DNA from: Archangiaceae bacterium
GTDB lineage: Bacteria > Myxococcota > Myxococcia > Myxococcales > Myxococcaceae
DNA length: 64,000 nt
Direction of reading: 5' to 3'
NCBI GenBank assembly: GCA_016879935.1
Contig: JAACJQ010000312.1
Span: forward strand, 1-64,000
The translations under genes and the position numbers were made by a program. Below the pieces are notes generated by a model. That model was not told the origin of the DNA and did not search any database. It worked only from the letters and a program-made list of their open reading frames with translations. This document shows positions 51,956 to 61,289 of this stretch, one piece after another (positions within the stretch are counted from its first letter, which is position 1; each line of letters opens with the position of its first letter).

Positions 51956-52828
51956 CGCCGCGGCGGCGCGAATCGTCTCGCGGTGCAGTGACACGAGGCC
52001 TCCGCGGTCGAGCCGCTTCGACAGGTAGCCACCCGCGAGCACGAACGCGACGGGCAGCGCATGCACGCGGCACCAGTCGAAGACCAGGCGCTCCCGCTCC
52101 GCGAGGACTGGCTGCTTCAGGCCTGGCAGGCCCTGGTCGCTCAGCTCGCACGGGTCCATGCCTGCATTGTACAGACAGAGGTCGAATGAGCCGGCGTCGT
52201 CGAGCAGTGAGAGTTCGCGCTCGATGGTTGCGGCGTAGGTCAGTGGGTTCGTGACGAGCACGTTCTTCCAACGCCGCGAGCTGAAGCGGTCGAAGTCGTA
52301 TGTGCAGACGTCGATCGAGGTGAATGCCTCGTCACCAGACAGCAGCGACCAGGTTCCGCCACCGCCATGTGCATCGAAGTCGAGAATCAAGACCCGCTCC
52401 GCGCCCGTAGCGAGGGCAGCCCGGCCCGCGAGCGCGAGCCCATTGAACGTGCAGAAGCCAGCGCCCGTGTCGACGCGCGCGTGATGAAGCCCGCTGCTCA
52501 ACGAGCCCGCGACGCTATGGTGCTTCAACGCATGCAACGCCGCTGCGACGGCGCCACTGCTCGACGCGAGCGCAGCACTCCACAACGCGTCACACCACTC
52601 GAAGCCCTGTGCCTCGGCCAGCCAGCGAGGCTTTCCGGTGCGAATCGCGTCGACGTATGCCCGATCGTGGACGTCGAGCAGCGCATCTTCGTTGAGCAAC
52701 GCTGGCGCGAGCACTTCAACGTCAGTGATGGGCCGACGCTCGAGTGACGCCGCAATCCACCCCGCCTTCTGAAGCGTCTCGTATTGCGAGCCTCCGACGC
52801 AGTACTCGGCAGAGAAGAAGACCTTCAT
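51935..52828 (-). CDS. Histone-deacetylase-family deacetylase
   Basis: A 297-residue zinc-dependent deacetylase fold. Key pieces are SGLHHARVDTGAGFCTFNGLALA (His pair and the F-N motif), VLILDFDAHGGGGTW (D-x-D-A-H metal site), LCLYNAGMDPCE (second metal Asp) and AGGYLSKRL (catalytic Tyr). Bacterial relatives deacetylate polyamines, acetoin-pathway or protein lysines; the substrate here is unknown. GAGG lies six bases before the ATG. It starts seven bases after the coiled-coil gene, so the two form an operon. Confidence 0.88.
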   Translation of the reverse strand: MKVFFSAEYCVGGSQYETLQKAGWIAASLERRPITDVEVLAPALLNEDALLDVHDRAYVDAIRTGKPRWLAEAQGFEWCDALWSAALASSSGAVAAALHALKHHSVAGSLSSGLHHARVDTGAGFCTFNGLALAGRAALATGAERVLILDFDAHGGGGTWSLLSGDEAFTSIDVCTYDFDRFSSRRWKNVLVTNPLTYAATIERELSLLDDAGSFDLCLYNAGMDPCELSDQGLPGLKQPVLAERERLVFDWCRVHALPVAFVLAGGYLSKRLDRGGLVSLHRETIRAAAASAPLEA

Positions 52829-52835
52829 GGCCGCC

Positions 52836-53237
52836 TCAGAAGTCGAGGTACTCGAGCTCGGCGAACGAGAGCTCGTGGGCCCTGCCCGGCTCGATGTTGC
52901 GCGTGAGCAGCCCGAGCGTTCGCGCCTGGGCGCGCTCTGATTCGACCTGCTGTGACTCCTTCGTCAGCGCAGTCGCGACACCCGCTGGAACGTCTCTGAT
53001 GGGAGCGACGTAGGCCGGCCTGCGGTAATCCGCCTCGCTCTGCTCCTGCGCCAGCGCGAACAGGTCTGCGGCGCCGAGGCGATGCTGCTCGCAGAGCTTC
53101 GTGATGCGAGCTTCCCGTTCGGCAATCTTCGCCTTCAACGTCTCGATCTTGATCAGCGCCTTCGCCGCGATCTCATGTCCCGGCTTGGTGAAGGTGATTT
53201 CGTCGAACATCCGCTCCAGCTGAACCGTGTGTGCCAT
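52836..53237 (-). CDS. Small coiled-coil protein upstream of the deacetylase
   Basis: A 133-residue cytoplasmic protein with AGGAGG five bases before the ATG. Residues 20-55 are a heptad-like helix (EIAAKALIKIETLKAKIAEREARITKLCEQ). The middle has QSEADYRRPAYVAPIRDV and the end is acidic (ELSFAELEYLDF). No family recognised. Tight linkage to the deacetylase suggests a partner, substrate or anchoring role; that is an inference from position only. Confidence 0.65.
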   Translation of the reverse strand: MAHTVQLERMFDEITFTKPGHEIAAKALIKIETLKAKIAEREARITKLCEQHRLGAADLFALAQEQSEADYRRPAYVAPIRDVPAGVATALTKESQQVESERAQARTLGLLTRNIEPGRAHELSFAELEYLDF

Positions 53238-53308
53238 CGAGGCCTCCTGCCCGGCTGACGGAGCGCCGCGCTGGCGACTGACCGCCGACTCACGGAGGAT
53301 GCGCGCGC

Positions 53309-53932
53309 ATGACGACGCTGCGACTGGTGGCGATGGCCGACACCCATGGCAAACACCACCGCCTCGAGGTGCCAGCCGGAGACGTGCTCATTCACGCCGG
53401 CGACCTCACGTCTCGCGGCACGCGCCCGCAGCTCGAAGAAGTCACGCGCTGGCTTCGCTCGCTGCCACACCGCCACAAGGTCGTCATCGCCGGCAACCAC
53501 GACTTCTTCGTGCAGGAGAAGCCCGCCGAGGCGCGCGCACTCTTCGACGGCCTCACGTACCTCGAAGACGAAGAGACCACCGTCGACGGCCTGCGCATCT
53601 GGGGCAGCCCCTGGCAGCCGTGGTTCCACGACTGGGCCTTCAACCTGCAACGCGGCCCCGACCTCGACGCGAAGTGGAGACTGATTCCCTCCGGCGTTCA
53701 CGTGCTGGTGACGCACGGGCCTCCGAAGGACCTCGGCGACCGCTGCTGGGACGGCCGCCGCGTCGGGTGTGAAGACCTGCTCCGCCATCTCGGCCGCGTG
53801 AAACCAAAGGTGCACCTCTTCGGCCACATTCACGAAGACCGCGGCGAGTGGCCGCTCGGCCCCACGCGCGTCATCAACTGCTCCACGAGCGACTGCGAGC
53901 TGCCCTGCACCGTCGTCGACGTCGAGGTCTGA
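53309..53932 (+). CDS. Metallophosphoesterase
   Basis: A 207-residue calcineurin-like phosphoesterase with the full motif series: MADTHGKH (DxH), IHAGDLTSRG (GD), VVIAGNHDFF (GNHD), LVTHGPP (H) and HLFGHIHEDRG (GHxH). It is short, with no extra domain, like cytoplasmic phosphodiesterases with broad activity. The substrate is unknown. It is separated from the divergent coiled-coil/deacetylase unit by about 70 bases. Confidence 0.93.
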   Translation: MTTLRLVAMADTHGKHHRLEVPAGDVLIHAGDLTSRGTRPQLEEVTRWLRSLPHRHKVVIAGNHDFFVQEKPAEARALFDGLTYLEDEETTVDGLRIWGSPWQPWFHDWAFNLQRGPDLDAKWRLIPSGVHVLVTHGPPKDLGDRCWDGRRVGCEDLLRHLGRVKPKVHLFGHIHEDRGEWPLGPTRVINCSTSDCELPCTVVDVEV

Positions 53933-53972
53933 AGCGCGTGCGTCGGCCCGGCACAAGTGGCACGGTTCGGCC

Positions 53973-54218
53973 ATGAGCACTGAAGAAGAACTCCGCAAAG
54001 AACTCGAGAAGCTGAAGGCCGAGAACGAGGCGCTCAAGAACCGTGGCGCCAAGGGCATCTCGATGAAGGTGTCCGAGAAGGGCGCCGTCAGCATCTACGG
54101 CATGGGTCGCTTCCCGGTGACGCTCTACCAGGAGCAGTGGACCAAGCTGCTCGACATGGCCGACGACATTCGCGCCTTCATCAAGGACAACGAGGCGAAG
54201 CTGAAGAAGAAGGAGTGA
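53973..54218 (+). CDS. Small conserved-looking cytoplasmic protein
   Basis: An 81-residue protein. Residues 1-25 are a coiled-coil helix rich in Glu/Lys (EEELRKELEKLKAENEALKN). The centre, GISMKVSEKGAVSIYGMGRFPVTLYQEQW, is a beta hairpin with a helix, resembling the small DNA-associated or signalling domain seen in many myxobacterial genomes. The tail is Lys-rich. Strong coding bias and its position between other genes support it as real. Function unknown. Confidence 0.7.
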   Translation: MSTEEELRKELEKLKAENEALKNRGAKGISMKVSEKGAVSIYGMGRFPVTLYQEQWTKLLDMADDIRAFIKDNEAKLKKKE

Positions 54219-54236
54219 GACGAAGCCGGGAGCGTG

Positions 54237-54259
54237 GGCTCGCGAAGGCGGACTCGAAC
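54237..54259 (-). repeat. tRNA 3'-end-like 23-bp repeat, copy 2
   Basis: Second copy of the 56..78 sequence, differing at one base. Read on the minus strand it gives GTTCGAGTCCGCCTTCGCGAGCC. No matching 5' tRNA part is adjacent. It lies directly ahead of the DUF2878 gene. Confidence 0.35.
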
Positions 54260-54270
54260 GGGAGAATCGG

Positions 54271-54783
54271 GTGACGGCCGCGCGCAAGTGGCTGCACGTC
54301 GCGGGCATGCAGGGCGCGTGGTTCGCTGCCGCGCTGCTCGCGAGCACCCCGTGGCACCTCCTCGGAGCCGCCGCCAACGCGCTCGTCTTTCTCGCGCACG
54401 CCGCCACCTCGGGCGCGCTTCGGCGGGAGCTCGTTCGTGGTGGGGCCGCGGTGACGCTCGGCCTCGGCGTCGAGACCATCAACCAACACGTGGGCGGAGT
54501 CGAAGCACAGCACGCGACGGTGCTCCCCGCCCTGTGGCTGCTCTCGTTGTGGCCCGTGTTCGCGAGCGCGATGCGACGCGGAAATTCCCTGGAGTGGTTG
54601 CTCCCACGCCTTCCCCTCGCGGCCGTACTCGGCGCCCTCGCCGGCCCATTGAGCTACTCGGGCGGCGCCCGCCTCGGTGCGCTCCACCTCGATGGCACGC
54701 GCAGCCTCGTCACCATCGGCGTCTGCTGGGCCGTCGCGATGCCTGCGCTCGCCCTGCTGGCGCGGCGCCTGGAGCCCTCGTGA
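54271..54783 (+). CDS. DUF2878-like membrane protein
   Basis: A 170-residue protein with five membrane helices: about 15-30, 32-48, 55-70, 85-105 and 115-165 in two passes. Start GTG 54271 has GGAG seven bases upstream. The order of segments and the GPLSYSGGARLGAL motif match the DUF2878 family, whose function is unknown. Its stop overlaps the next GTG (GTGA), so it is translationally coupled to the exported protein downstream. Confidence 0.75.
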   Translation: MTAARKWLHVAGMQGAWFAAALLASTPWHLLGAAANALVFLAHAATSGALRRELVRGGAAVTLGLGVETINQHVGGVEAQHATVLPALWLLSLWPVFASAMRRGNSLEWLLPRLPLAAVLGALAGPLSYSGGARLGALHLDGTRSLVTIGVCWAVAMPALALLARRLEPS

Positions 54784-55505
54784 GTGCTCGTCTTCGTCAC
54801 CCGCTGCATCTGCCCCTCGTGGGACTCGTGCTCATGATGCTCGCGAACACTGCCAACGCGGCGGCGCCAACGCTCACGCTGCAGCTGAAGTCCGACGGCG
54901 TGCTCACGAGCGCGGTGGCCATCAGCGTCGTCGTCGCCAATCGCTCCGCCGCGCCAATCACCATCGAAGACCCGCGCGCCTCGACCCACGCCAGCGTGCA
55001 CGTCGTCGACCTCGACACGCACGAAGACCACTCGTTCTCGATGGGCCAGAACGCCACCACCGACCTCGGCCACGGGCAGTTCGCGCTGGTCGTGCCCGTC
55101 GTGAAGCCGGTGACGCTGGCAGCAGGTCGTTCGCTCGAGGTGCGCGTCGACGCGAACGAGCGCCTCTTCCTTCACCCGGGAACGTTCGACGTCTTCTTCT
55201 CGCTCGGCGACCTTCAGTCGAACCACGTGGCGCTGACGGTGCGCTTCACCGAGCAGAGCCTCGAGCGGCTGCTCGCCCTCGCCGCCGACGCGAAGGCCTC
55301 GTACGCCCGCCGCGAGTGGGCGGTGGAGCTGCTCAAACGCGTGAAGCGCGACTTCGCCCTGACGCTGCCCGCGCCCGAGGCCACCGAGCAGGAGCGCGCA
55401 CCGCTCGAGACCGCCAACCGCGCTGCCATCGAGTCACTGCGCCAGTGGGTCGCCGCCCAACCACCGGCCGAACTCGCCAGACAGCTGCGCACCCTCACCC
55501 GCTGA
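54780..55505 (+). CDS. Exported beta-sandwich protein, function unknown
   Basis: A 241-residue protein. GTG 54780 overlaps the DUF2878 stop. The N-terminus ([22 protein letters not shown]) is a signal peptide. Residues 30-160 are an immunoglobulin-like or CARDB-like beta domain ([32 protein letters not shown], then [25 protein letters not shown]). The last 70 residues are helical ([26 protein letters not shown]). No family recognised. It overlaps the hybrid kinase gene by 11 bases at its 3' end. Confidence 0.65.
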   Translation: MSARLRHPLHLPLVGLVLMMLANTANAAAPTLTLQLKSDGVLTSAVAISVVVANRSAAPITIEDPRASTHASVHVVDLDTHEDHSFSMGQNATTDLGHGQFALVVPVVKPVTLAAGRSLEVRVDANERLFLHPGTFDVFFSLGDLQSNHVALTVRFTEQSLERLLALAADAKASYARREWAVELLKRVKRDFALTLPAPEATEQERAPLETANRAAIESLRQWVAAQPPAELARQLRTLTR

Positions 55506-58494
55506 GCACGCGCTGCAGCACCGCGTAGAGCGCGTCGATGTCGATGGGCTTGGCGACGTGCTCGACCATGCCCACCGCCAGCGTGCGCGCGCGGTCTTCG
55601 GGCATCGCGTTCGCCGTCATCGCGATGATGGGCGGGCACCGCGCGCCGAGCCGCTCCCGCACGATGCGCGTCGCCTCGAGCCCGTCCATCTCGGGCATCT
55701 GCACGTCCATCAGCACCACCTCGAAGTCGGCGTCGGGCGCCGTCAACGCAGCCACCGCCTGGTGCCCATTCTCTGCGACCGCCACCACCATGCGCGCCTT
55801 CTGCAACAGCGTGCGCCCGAGCAGCTGGTTCACCTTGTTGTCTTCGACCAGCAGCACCCGGCGCCCCGCCAGCGCGGCCGGCACCGCTCGCGTCTTCGTC
55901 GACTGCTCCTTCGCCATCACCTCGCGCAGCGCCTCGGTCGACGGGGTGCGCAACGGCCACCGGAAGCTGAACGTCGAGCCGGCCCCCGGCGTCGACTCGA
56001 GCGCGAGCGACCCTTCCATCAACTGCGCCAGCTGCCGGCTGATGGCGAGGCCGAGGCCCGTGCCGCCGTAGCGTCGCGTCGTCGAGGCGTCGGCCTGCAT
56101 GAAGGACTCGAAGAGCCGGCCCGCCTGCTCCGCCGAGATGCCGATGCCGGTGTCACGCACGCGCATCACCAGCCGCTCCTCCTCCTGCTCCACCACCACG
56201 TCGACGCGCCCGCTCTGGGTGAACTTGAGCGCGTTCGACAGCAGGTTCGACATCACCTGCCGCACCCGCAGCGGGTCGCCGACGATGAACTCGGGCAGCT
56301 CGGGAGAGACCGACATACCCAGGTGCAGCCCACGCGACTCGGCGGCCGGCTCGAAGGTGTCGTGCAGGTCTCGCAGGAGCGCGCGCAGTCGAAACGGCGC
56401 CGACTCGATGACCAGCTTGCCCGCTTCGATTTTCGAGAAGTCGAGAATGTCGTTGATGAGCTCGACGAGGCTCGTGCCAGAGCGGTGAATGAGCTCGAGG
56501 TACTCCTTGAGCCGGGCGCCGTGCTCTTCGTCGAGGCCCAACCGCGCCAGCCCGATGACGGCGTTGAGCGGCGTTCGAATCTCGTGCGACATGTTCGCGA
56601 GGAACTGGCTCTTGAGCTCGTTCGCCGTCTTCGCGGCGCGGGACGCCTCGGCGAGCGACGCCTGCGCCTGCTGAATCGCCGTCACGTCTCGCGCCGTCGC
56701 CAGCACCCGCCCACTCACCGTCGCGGCCGGCAGCTCGGTGCCGTTGAACAGGAGCGCGCGCCGGCCTGCTCCGTCGCTGCGGGGCTCGAGCGGCCAGTCG
56801 GTCACCTGCCCCTTCGTGCGCACCTGCTCGAAGAAGGCCCGCGCCGACTCGGGCTCGGTGAAGAGCGTGTGAAACGGCGCGCTCATCAACTCGTCGCGGG
56901 TGCGGTGCAGCAGCTGCTCGGTGGCGCGGTTGACGTCGGTGATGCGACCCGCGGCGTCGAGCGTCACCAACGGGTCGAGGTTCGCCTCGACGAGGCTGCG
57001 GGTGTACGCCGATTCGGCGGCGAGCCGGTCTTCGGCGACGCGGCGATGGGTGATGTCGAGCGCCGCCGCGACGATGGTGTCGGCGTCGATGGCGAAGCTG
57101 GCGCTGCGAAACCACTGCCCGGTGCGGGCCACGAAGGCCTCGAGAATGAGCGGGTGGCCAGCGAGCGTCTCGTCGCTGTGCGCGAGGTGCTCCCGCATCA
57201 CGCCCTCCGAGCCCTGCTCGCGAAGGGGCTGCCCGATGAACTTCTCGAAGGCGGCCCCGAAGCTCCGCCGGCCCTCGGCGTTCGACGCACGCAACACCCA
57301 GTCGACGACGTGGCCGTGCTCGTCGCGCGTCACCGTGAAGACCGACAGCGCTTCGCCGAGGTTCTCGAAGAGGGTGCGGTACCGAAGCTCGCTCGCCCGC
57401 AGCGCCGCGTCGGCTTCGTCCCGCTCGCGCTCGGCGGCCACCTGCGCGCTGATGTCGCGCCCCACCAGCAGCCACCCGCCCTCGGGGTCGCCCCGGCCCA
57501 ATGGCACCATCGACACGTCGAGCTCGACCCAGCCGTCGGCGCGCCGGAGCCGCGCGCGAAACCGCACCGCCTGCCGCTCGAGGAGCCGCGGTCTCGCGTC
57601 ACGCCACGAGGTGTCGGGCAGCTCCAACTCGAAGCACGCGAAGAAGTCGCGCCCCACCACCTGCTCACGCGACACGCCCGTCATCGCCTCGGCCCGCCCC
57701 GTGAACTCGGTGATGAGGAAGGCGTCGGTGGTGACGACGACGGCGTCGTCCATCGAGGTGACGAGGCTGGCGAGCAGCCGCTGGTCGCGCTCGAGCCGCC
57801 GCTTGGCGGTGAGGTCGGTGACGAGGCTGTGTGTGTAGCAGTGGTCGCCGATGCGAAACGGCCGGGCGCTCACCTCGACGGGAAACTCCGAGCCGTCACG
57901 CCGCCGGTGCTGCGTCTCGAACTGAACACGCTGCTCGAGCGCGCGTGAGAGCTGCTCGTGCAAACCCGGAAGCGACGACGGCGCGCGCAGGTCGCGAATG
58001 TTGAGGCGCAGCATTTCGTCGCGGCGGTAACGGTACACTTCACACGCGCGGTCGTTGACGCTGACGAGCTCGCCGCCCGCCCCGATGACGAGCTCGAGCT
58101 CGACCATGCGTTGGCCGAGGTCGGTGAGGCGCGCGTCGTCGAGCGCCCGCGCCTCGTCCCGCTCGTCCTCCACCAGCCTCACGACGCCGGTGATGCCGAC
58201 GGGAAGACCCGTCTCGCTTCGCGCCAGCGTCAGGTCGGTCGAGACCATGAGCCGCCGCCCGTCTTTGCGAACGCGCACGGCCTCGACGCTCAGCGCCTCG
58301 CGGTCACGGAGCGCGTCGACCACCACCTGAAAGTCGGCGGCGGCGACCCAGGGCGAGACCAGCTCGTACACCCGCCGGCCCACCGCTTCGTCGCGCGACC
58401 AGCCATAGAGCGCTTCGGCGCCCCTCGACCACTCGAGCACGCGGTGGTCGAAGCCAACCGTGATGATGGCGTCGACGGAGGGCGAAGCAGTCAT
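55495..58494 (-). CDS. Hybrid sensor histidine kinase with five PAS domains and a receiver
   Basis: A 999-residue cytoplasmic kinase with no membrane helix. Five PAS-type sensors run to about residue 620 (for example [42 protein letters not shown]). HisKA has the phospho-acceptor [18 protein letters not shown] (His about 634). HATPase has [15 protein letters not shown] and GGTGLGLAI. The C-terminal receiver (about 875-995) has [19 protein letters not shown] and Lys in AKPID. It is a phosphorelay hub that passes phosphate to an unlinked phosphotransfer protein. No partner gene is adjacent. Confidence 0.93.
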   Translation of the reverse strand: MTASPSVDAIITVGFDHRVLEWSRGAEALYGWSRDEAVGRRVYELVSPWVAAADFQVVVDALRDREALSVEAVRVRKDGRRLMVSTDLTLARSETGLPVGITGVVRLVEDERDEARALDDARLTDLGQRMVELELVIGAGGELVSVNDRACEVYRYRRDEMLRLNIRDLRAPSSLPGLHEQLSRALEQRVQFETQHRRRDGSEFPVEVSARPFRIGDHCYTHSLVTDLTAKRRLERDQRLLASLVTSMDDAVVVTTDAFLITEFTGRAEAMTGVSREQVVGRDFFACFELELPDTSWRDARPRLLERQAVRFRARLRRADGWVELDVSMVPLGRGDPEGGWLLVGRDISAQVAAERERDEADAALRASELRYRTLFENLGEALSVFTVTRDEHGHVVDWVLRASNAEGRRSFGAAFEKFIGQPLREQGSEGVMREHLAHSDETLAGHPLILEAFVARTGQWFRSASFAIDADTIVAAALDITHRRVAEDRLAAESAYTRSLVEANLDPLVTLDAAGRITDVNRATEQLLHRTRDELMSAPFHTLFTEPESARAFFEQVRTKGQVTDWPLEPRSDGAGRRALLFNGTELPAATVSGRVLATARDVTAIQQAQASLAEASRAAKTANELKSQFLANMSHEIRTPLNAVIGLARLGLDEEHGARLKEYLELIHRSGTSLVELINDILDFSKIEAGKLVIESAPFRLRALLRDLHDTFEPAAESRGLHLGMSVSPELPEFIVGDPLRVRQVMSNLLSNALKFTQSGRVDVVVEQEEERLVMRVRDTGIGISAEQAGRLFESFMQADASTTRRYGGTGLGLAISRQLAQLMEGSLALESTPGAGSTFSFRWPLRTPSTEALREVMAKEQSTKTRAVPAALAGRRVLLVEDNKVNQLLGRTLLQKARMVVAVAENGHQAVAALTAPDADFEVVLMDVQMPEMDGLEATRIVRERLGARCPPIIAMTANAMPEDRARTLAVGMVEHVAKPIDIDALYAVLQRVLSG

Positions 58495-58595
58495 CCCGAG
58501 GTGGATCGTAACGGCCCCGGTTCAGCTGGCCGCACCTCATGGGACCTCGGGCGGCCCTCATTCGAGCCGCCGACATGACCTGCGACAAGTGTGGG

Positions 58596-59291
58596 CTACT
58601 TCAGGCCCACGAAGAGCGTCTGCACATCGTCGTCTTCGTCCAGCTCCTGCAAGAACTCGTCGACCTCGGCGCGGTGCTCGGGCGCGACGGTGACGGGGTT
58701 CTTCGCGCGCCAGACGAGGGCGGCCGACTCCACCTTCCACCCGGCTGACTCGAGCGCCTTGCGAACGGCGTCGAGGTCGGTGGGCGCCGTGTAGAAGTGC
58801 GTGACGCCTTCTTCTCCGGGCTCGAGGTCTTGCGCGCCAGCTTCGATGGCGACGGTCTCGGCGTCGGCGCCAGCAGGGCCGGTCGCGTCGATGGCGCCGA
58901 GACGGTCGAAGTCCCACGACACGGCGCCGGTCGCCGCAATCTGCCCGAGGCGGAAACACTGGCGCACGTTGGCGGCCGTGCGCGTGCGGTTGTCGGTGAG
59001 GCACTCGACGATGACGGGCACCCGGTGCGGGCCGAAGCCTTCGTAGGTGACGAGCTCGTAGGTGACGGTCTCGTCGAGCAGGCCGGCGCCCTTCTTGATG
59101 ACACGCTCGAGCGTGTCTTTCGTCATGTTCACCTTCTTCGCGTACTCGATGGCGAGCCGCAGTCGCGCGTTGCTCGACGGGTCAGCGCCGGCCTTCGCCG
59201 CGATGAGCACTTCCTTCGCGGCCTTGCTCAGCAGCTTCGCCTTCGCCTTCGAGTTGGCCTCGCGGCCCTTCTGCTTCCATTGCGCGCCCAT
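58596..59291 (-). CDS. yebC: YebC/PmpR-family protein
   Basis: A 231-residue protein with the complete family pattern: MGAQWKQKGREANSKAKAKLLSKAAKEV (N-terminal helices, here starting GAQWKQK rather than the usual GHSKW), SSNARLRLAIEYAKKVNMTKDTLERVIKKG, then YELVTYEGFGPHRVPVIVECLTDNRTRTAANVR. YebC proteins act as translation factors for proline-rich stretches or as transcriptional regulators. An inverted repeat lies just upstream. The gene is a single cistron here. Confidence 0.92.
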   Translation of the reverse strand: MGAQWKQKGREANSKAKAKLLSKAAKEVLIAAKAGADPSSNARLRLAIEYAKKVNMTKDTLERVIKKGAGLLDETVTYELVTYEGFGPHRVPVIVECLTDNRTRTAANVRQCFRLGQIAATGAVSWDFDRLGAIDATGPAGADAETVAIEAGAQDLEPGEEGVTHFYTAPTDLDAVRKALESAGWKVESAALVWRAKNPVTVAPEHRAEVDEFLQELDEDDDVQTLFVGLK

Positions 59292-59303
59292 GCGGGTGGA
59301 TTA

Positions 59304-59342
59304 CTCCGTGCGATTTCCGCGAGTCGATTTTTCTGCACGGAG
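59304..59342. promoter_or_regulatory. Inverted repeat between yebC and the 59369 gene
   Basis: CTCCGTGC (59304-59311) and GCACGGAG (59335-59342) are perfect eight-base arms separated by 23 bases, inside the 77-base divergent gap. A dimeric protein could bind the arms, or the transcript could fold. CGATTT occurs twice in the loop. Confidence 0.45.
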
Positions 59343-59368
59343 CGGCAGTTCGGGGTGTCTACGCCGCC

Positions 59369-59884
59369 ATGCCCCTCTCAGCCGTCTCAGACCATGTCGG
59401 GAAGCTCACCATCGTGCAGGTCCTCGGCGACGCCGAAGCCTTCGTCTTCGACTTCGCGAAGTTGTCACCGCAGCGCCAGACCGAGCTCGTCACCCATCAC
59501 CTCGCGGCGTTCGACGCGCGAAAGCAGGGTGAAGGCAAAGCGGGCTGGGTCTCGGAGTTCGTTCCTTTCGCGCTCCTGGGCCACTCGATGCCGCCGGCGA
59601 TTCTGGGCCGCGTCGACTTGAGCGCTCCGCACGAAGGCGTGCTGCTGTGCCACCTGAAGACGGGAGCCCTGCTCTACGCGCCGTCGAAGGCCGACGAGAA
59701 GCTGGTGCTGATGGGCACGGGCCCCGACATGCTCGAGCCGAGGGAGTCGTTCCTCTCCGACGTCTTCGACCCGAACGCGCAGAGCTATGCGTACGAGGTC
59801 GACCGCAGCGAGTGCGAGGGCTTCACGGTGGGCGAAATCGAGACGTTGATGACGATGGCCGGCGGAGAGCTGACGCTCATCTGA
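59369..59884 (+). CDS. Hypothetical cytoplasmic protein
   Basis: A 171-residue protein starting MPLSAVSDHVGKLTIVQVL. It has no signal peptide or membrane segment. It looks like one alpha/beta domain, with VLLCHLKTGALLYAPSKADEKLVLMG and FTVGEIETLMTMAGGELTLI at the end. The Asp/Glu content is moderate, and there is one DRSECEG cysteine. No family recognised. It is divergent from yebC. Confidence 0.6.
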   Translation: MPLSAVSDHVGKLTIVQVLGDAEAFVFDFAKLSPQRQTELVTHHLAAFDARKQGEGKAGWVSEFVPFALLGHSMPPAILGRVDLSAPHEGVLLCHLKTGALLYAPSKADEKLVLMGTGPDMLEPRESFLSDVFDPNAQSYAYEVDRSECEGFTVGEIETLMTMAGGELTLI

Positions 59885-59931
59885 TGGTCGATTTCATGAA
59901 GCTCGTCTGAGCTCACGGCACCAGCGGCGGC

Positions 59932-61289
59932 ATGCGTTCTCTTCTGTGCATATTGTTGCTGCTGCTGTCGGGGTGCTGGTCTCCCCTGCTCTCGGTCGAC
60001 GACGACCTGCTGCCGGTGAACCGCGTGCGCGATGCGGGCGGGGCGGGTGGTGGTGGTGCGGCGATGACGGCCGGTGGGAGCGCGATGGGTGGAGGCTCCG
60101 TCACGCCTGCCTCCGACGGTGGCACGCCCTTCGGCGCCTCCGCGGTGATTGCGCCCGTCGCAGGCCCGCTGCCGGAAGCGTGCAACACGAGTCGTGACTC
60201 GCTCGAGGCCCGGCTGCGCGCGGGCATTTCACTCGACGCCGGGTGCGGCAACGGGTGCCTGTACGAGGTGACGCAGACCTCGGCGCGTGGCGCTCGGGCC
60301 TGGGCCCCTCGGCCGAAGTCCTCTGGTTCCCCGTCGAAGGCGGGCTCGGGCCCGATTTCGTCGTCTTCACCTCGTACCGCACCGACACGCCTCGCCGACG
60401 GTTGGTGGCGAAGGCACTGCGCGGCGACGGGCTTTTCGAGCTGCAGCCCGTGGGCCCGGGGAACGTCTCGGTGAGCGGCACCTGGTTTCAGGGCGCGTTC
60501 CACTACGTGGTGACGGAGTGGGCGCCGATGGCCAACGCGCCGCGCACCTCGACGTTGCGCGTATGGAGTCCGTCGAGGGTGGGCGGCGCCGAGGTCGTCG
60601 CGGCGCTCCCCACACCACTCACGGCTGGCTTCGGCATCAACTCCCTCACGGCGTCGGCCTACCTGCTCGCGTTGGAAGATGGGCTCTATCGAGTGCCGTT
60701 GTTCGGCGAGAACCGTGAGGCCACTCGCATCATCTCGGTGCGCGACGTGACGGCGTTGACGGTCACCGACACAGGCCCGTTCGCGTACGCGACGCGGAGC
60801 GCCGACGGCAGCCGCTCCGTCGTCTCGGGCGACTTCGGCGCGATGGTGCAGACACGCGTGCTGACGACCGAGCTCGGCGCGAAGACCCTGGGCGTGCTCG
60901 ACTTCGACCGGCTGGTCTCACTCGACGAATACGGCGTGTGGGTGCTCGACCGGCAGGGCCGCGCGACGCCGACGCTGCTCTACGGCCAGCGCAACTACGT
61001 GCAGGGGCACCGAATGGTGTCGGGCCTCGTGGTCGAGCCCTTCAACGGCAGCCGCGTGTGGGTCGGAGAAATCTGCCACTTCGACGCCGACGCACCGGGG
61101 TTCGGCACCGTGAAGCTCGAGCTGCCCTCGCGTCCTGGCGCGATGCCGTCGAGTCCCGGCGAGGCATCATGGGTGACGGGAACGTCGGAGTGGCCGTGGA
61201 GAACGCCGGTGCTCGACGCCGCACCCTGGGACCGGCAGGAGCGCAGCGGTCTCTTCGGCGCGTTTCTCGTGAGGGTCATCGGCCCCTGA
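59932..61289 (+). pseudogene. Lipoprotein gene with a one-base frameshift near 60280
   Basis: Two frames join into one protein. The first (from ATG 59932) gives a lipoprotein signal (MRSLLCILLLLLSGCW), an AGGAGGGGAAMTAGG-type linker and a domain start to about 60290. The second frame continues the domain (AWRSGLGPSAEVLWFPVEGG, then repeated propeller strands such as VWVLDRQGRATPTLLYGQ) to 61289. Moving between them needs the loss of one base between about 60262 and 60300. Coding bias is kept on both sides. The cause is either a recent mutation or a read error. The fused protein would be about 450 residues. Confidence 0.75.

Noticed and set aside
53957-53972. Sigma-54 promoter-like TGGCACGG upstream of the small 81-residue protein
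   Set aside because: The -12 TTGC element is missing at the required spacing, and the site is too close to the ATG.
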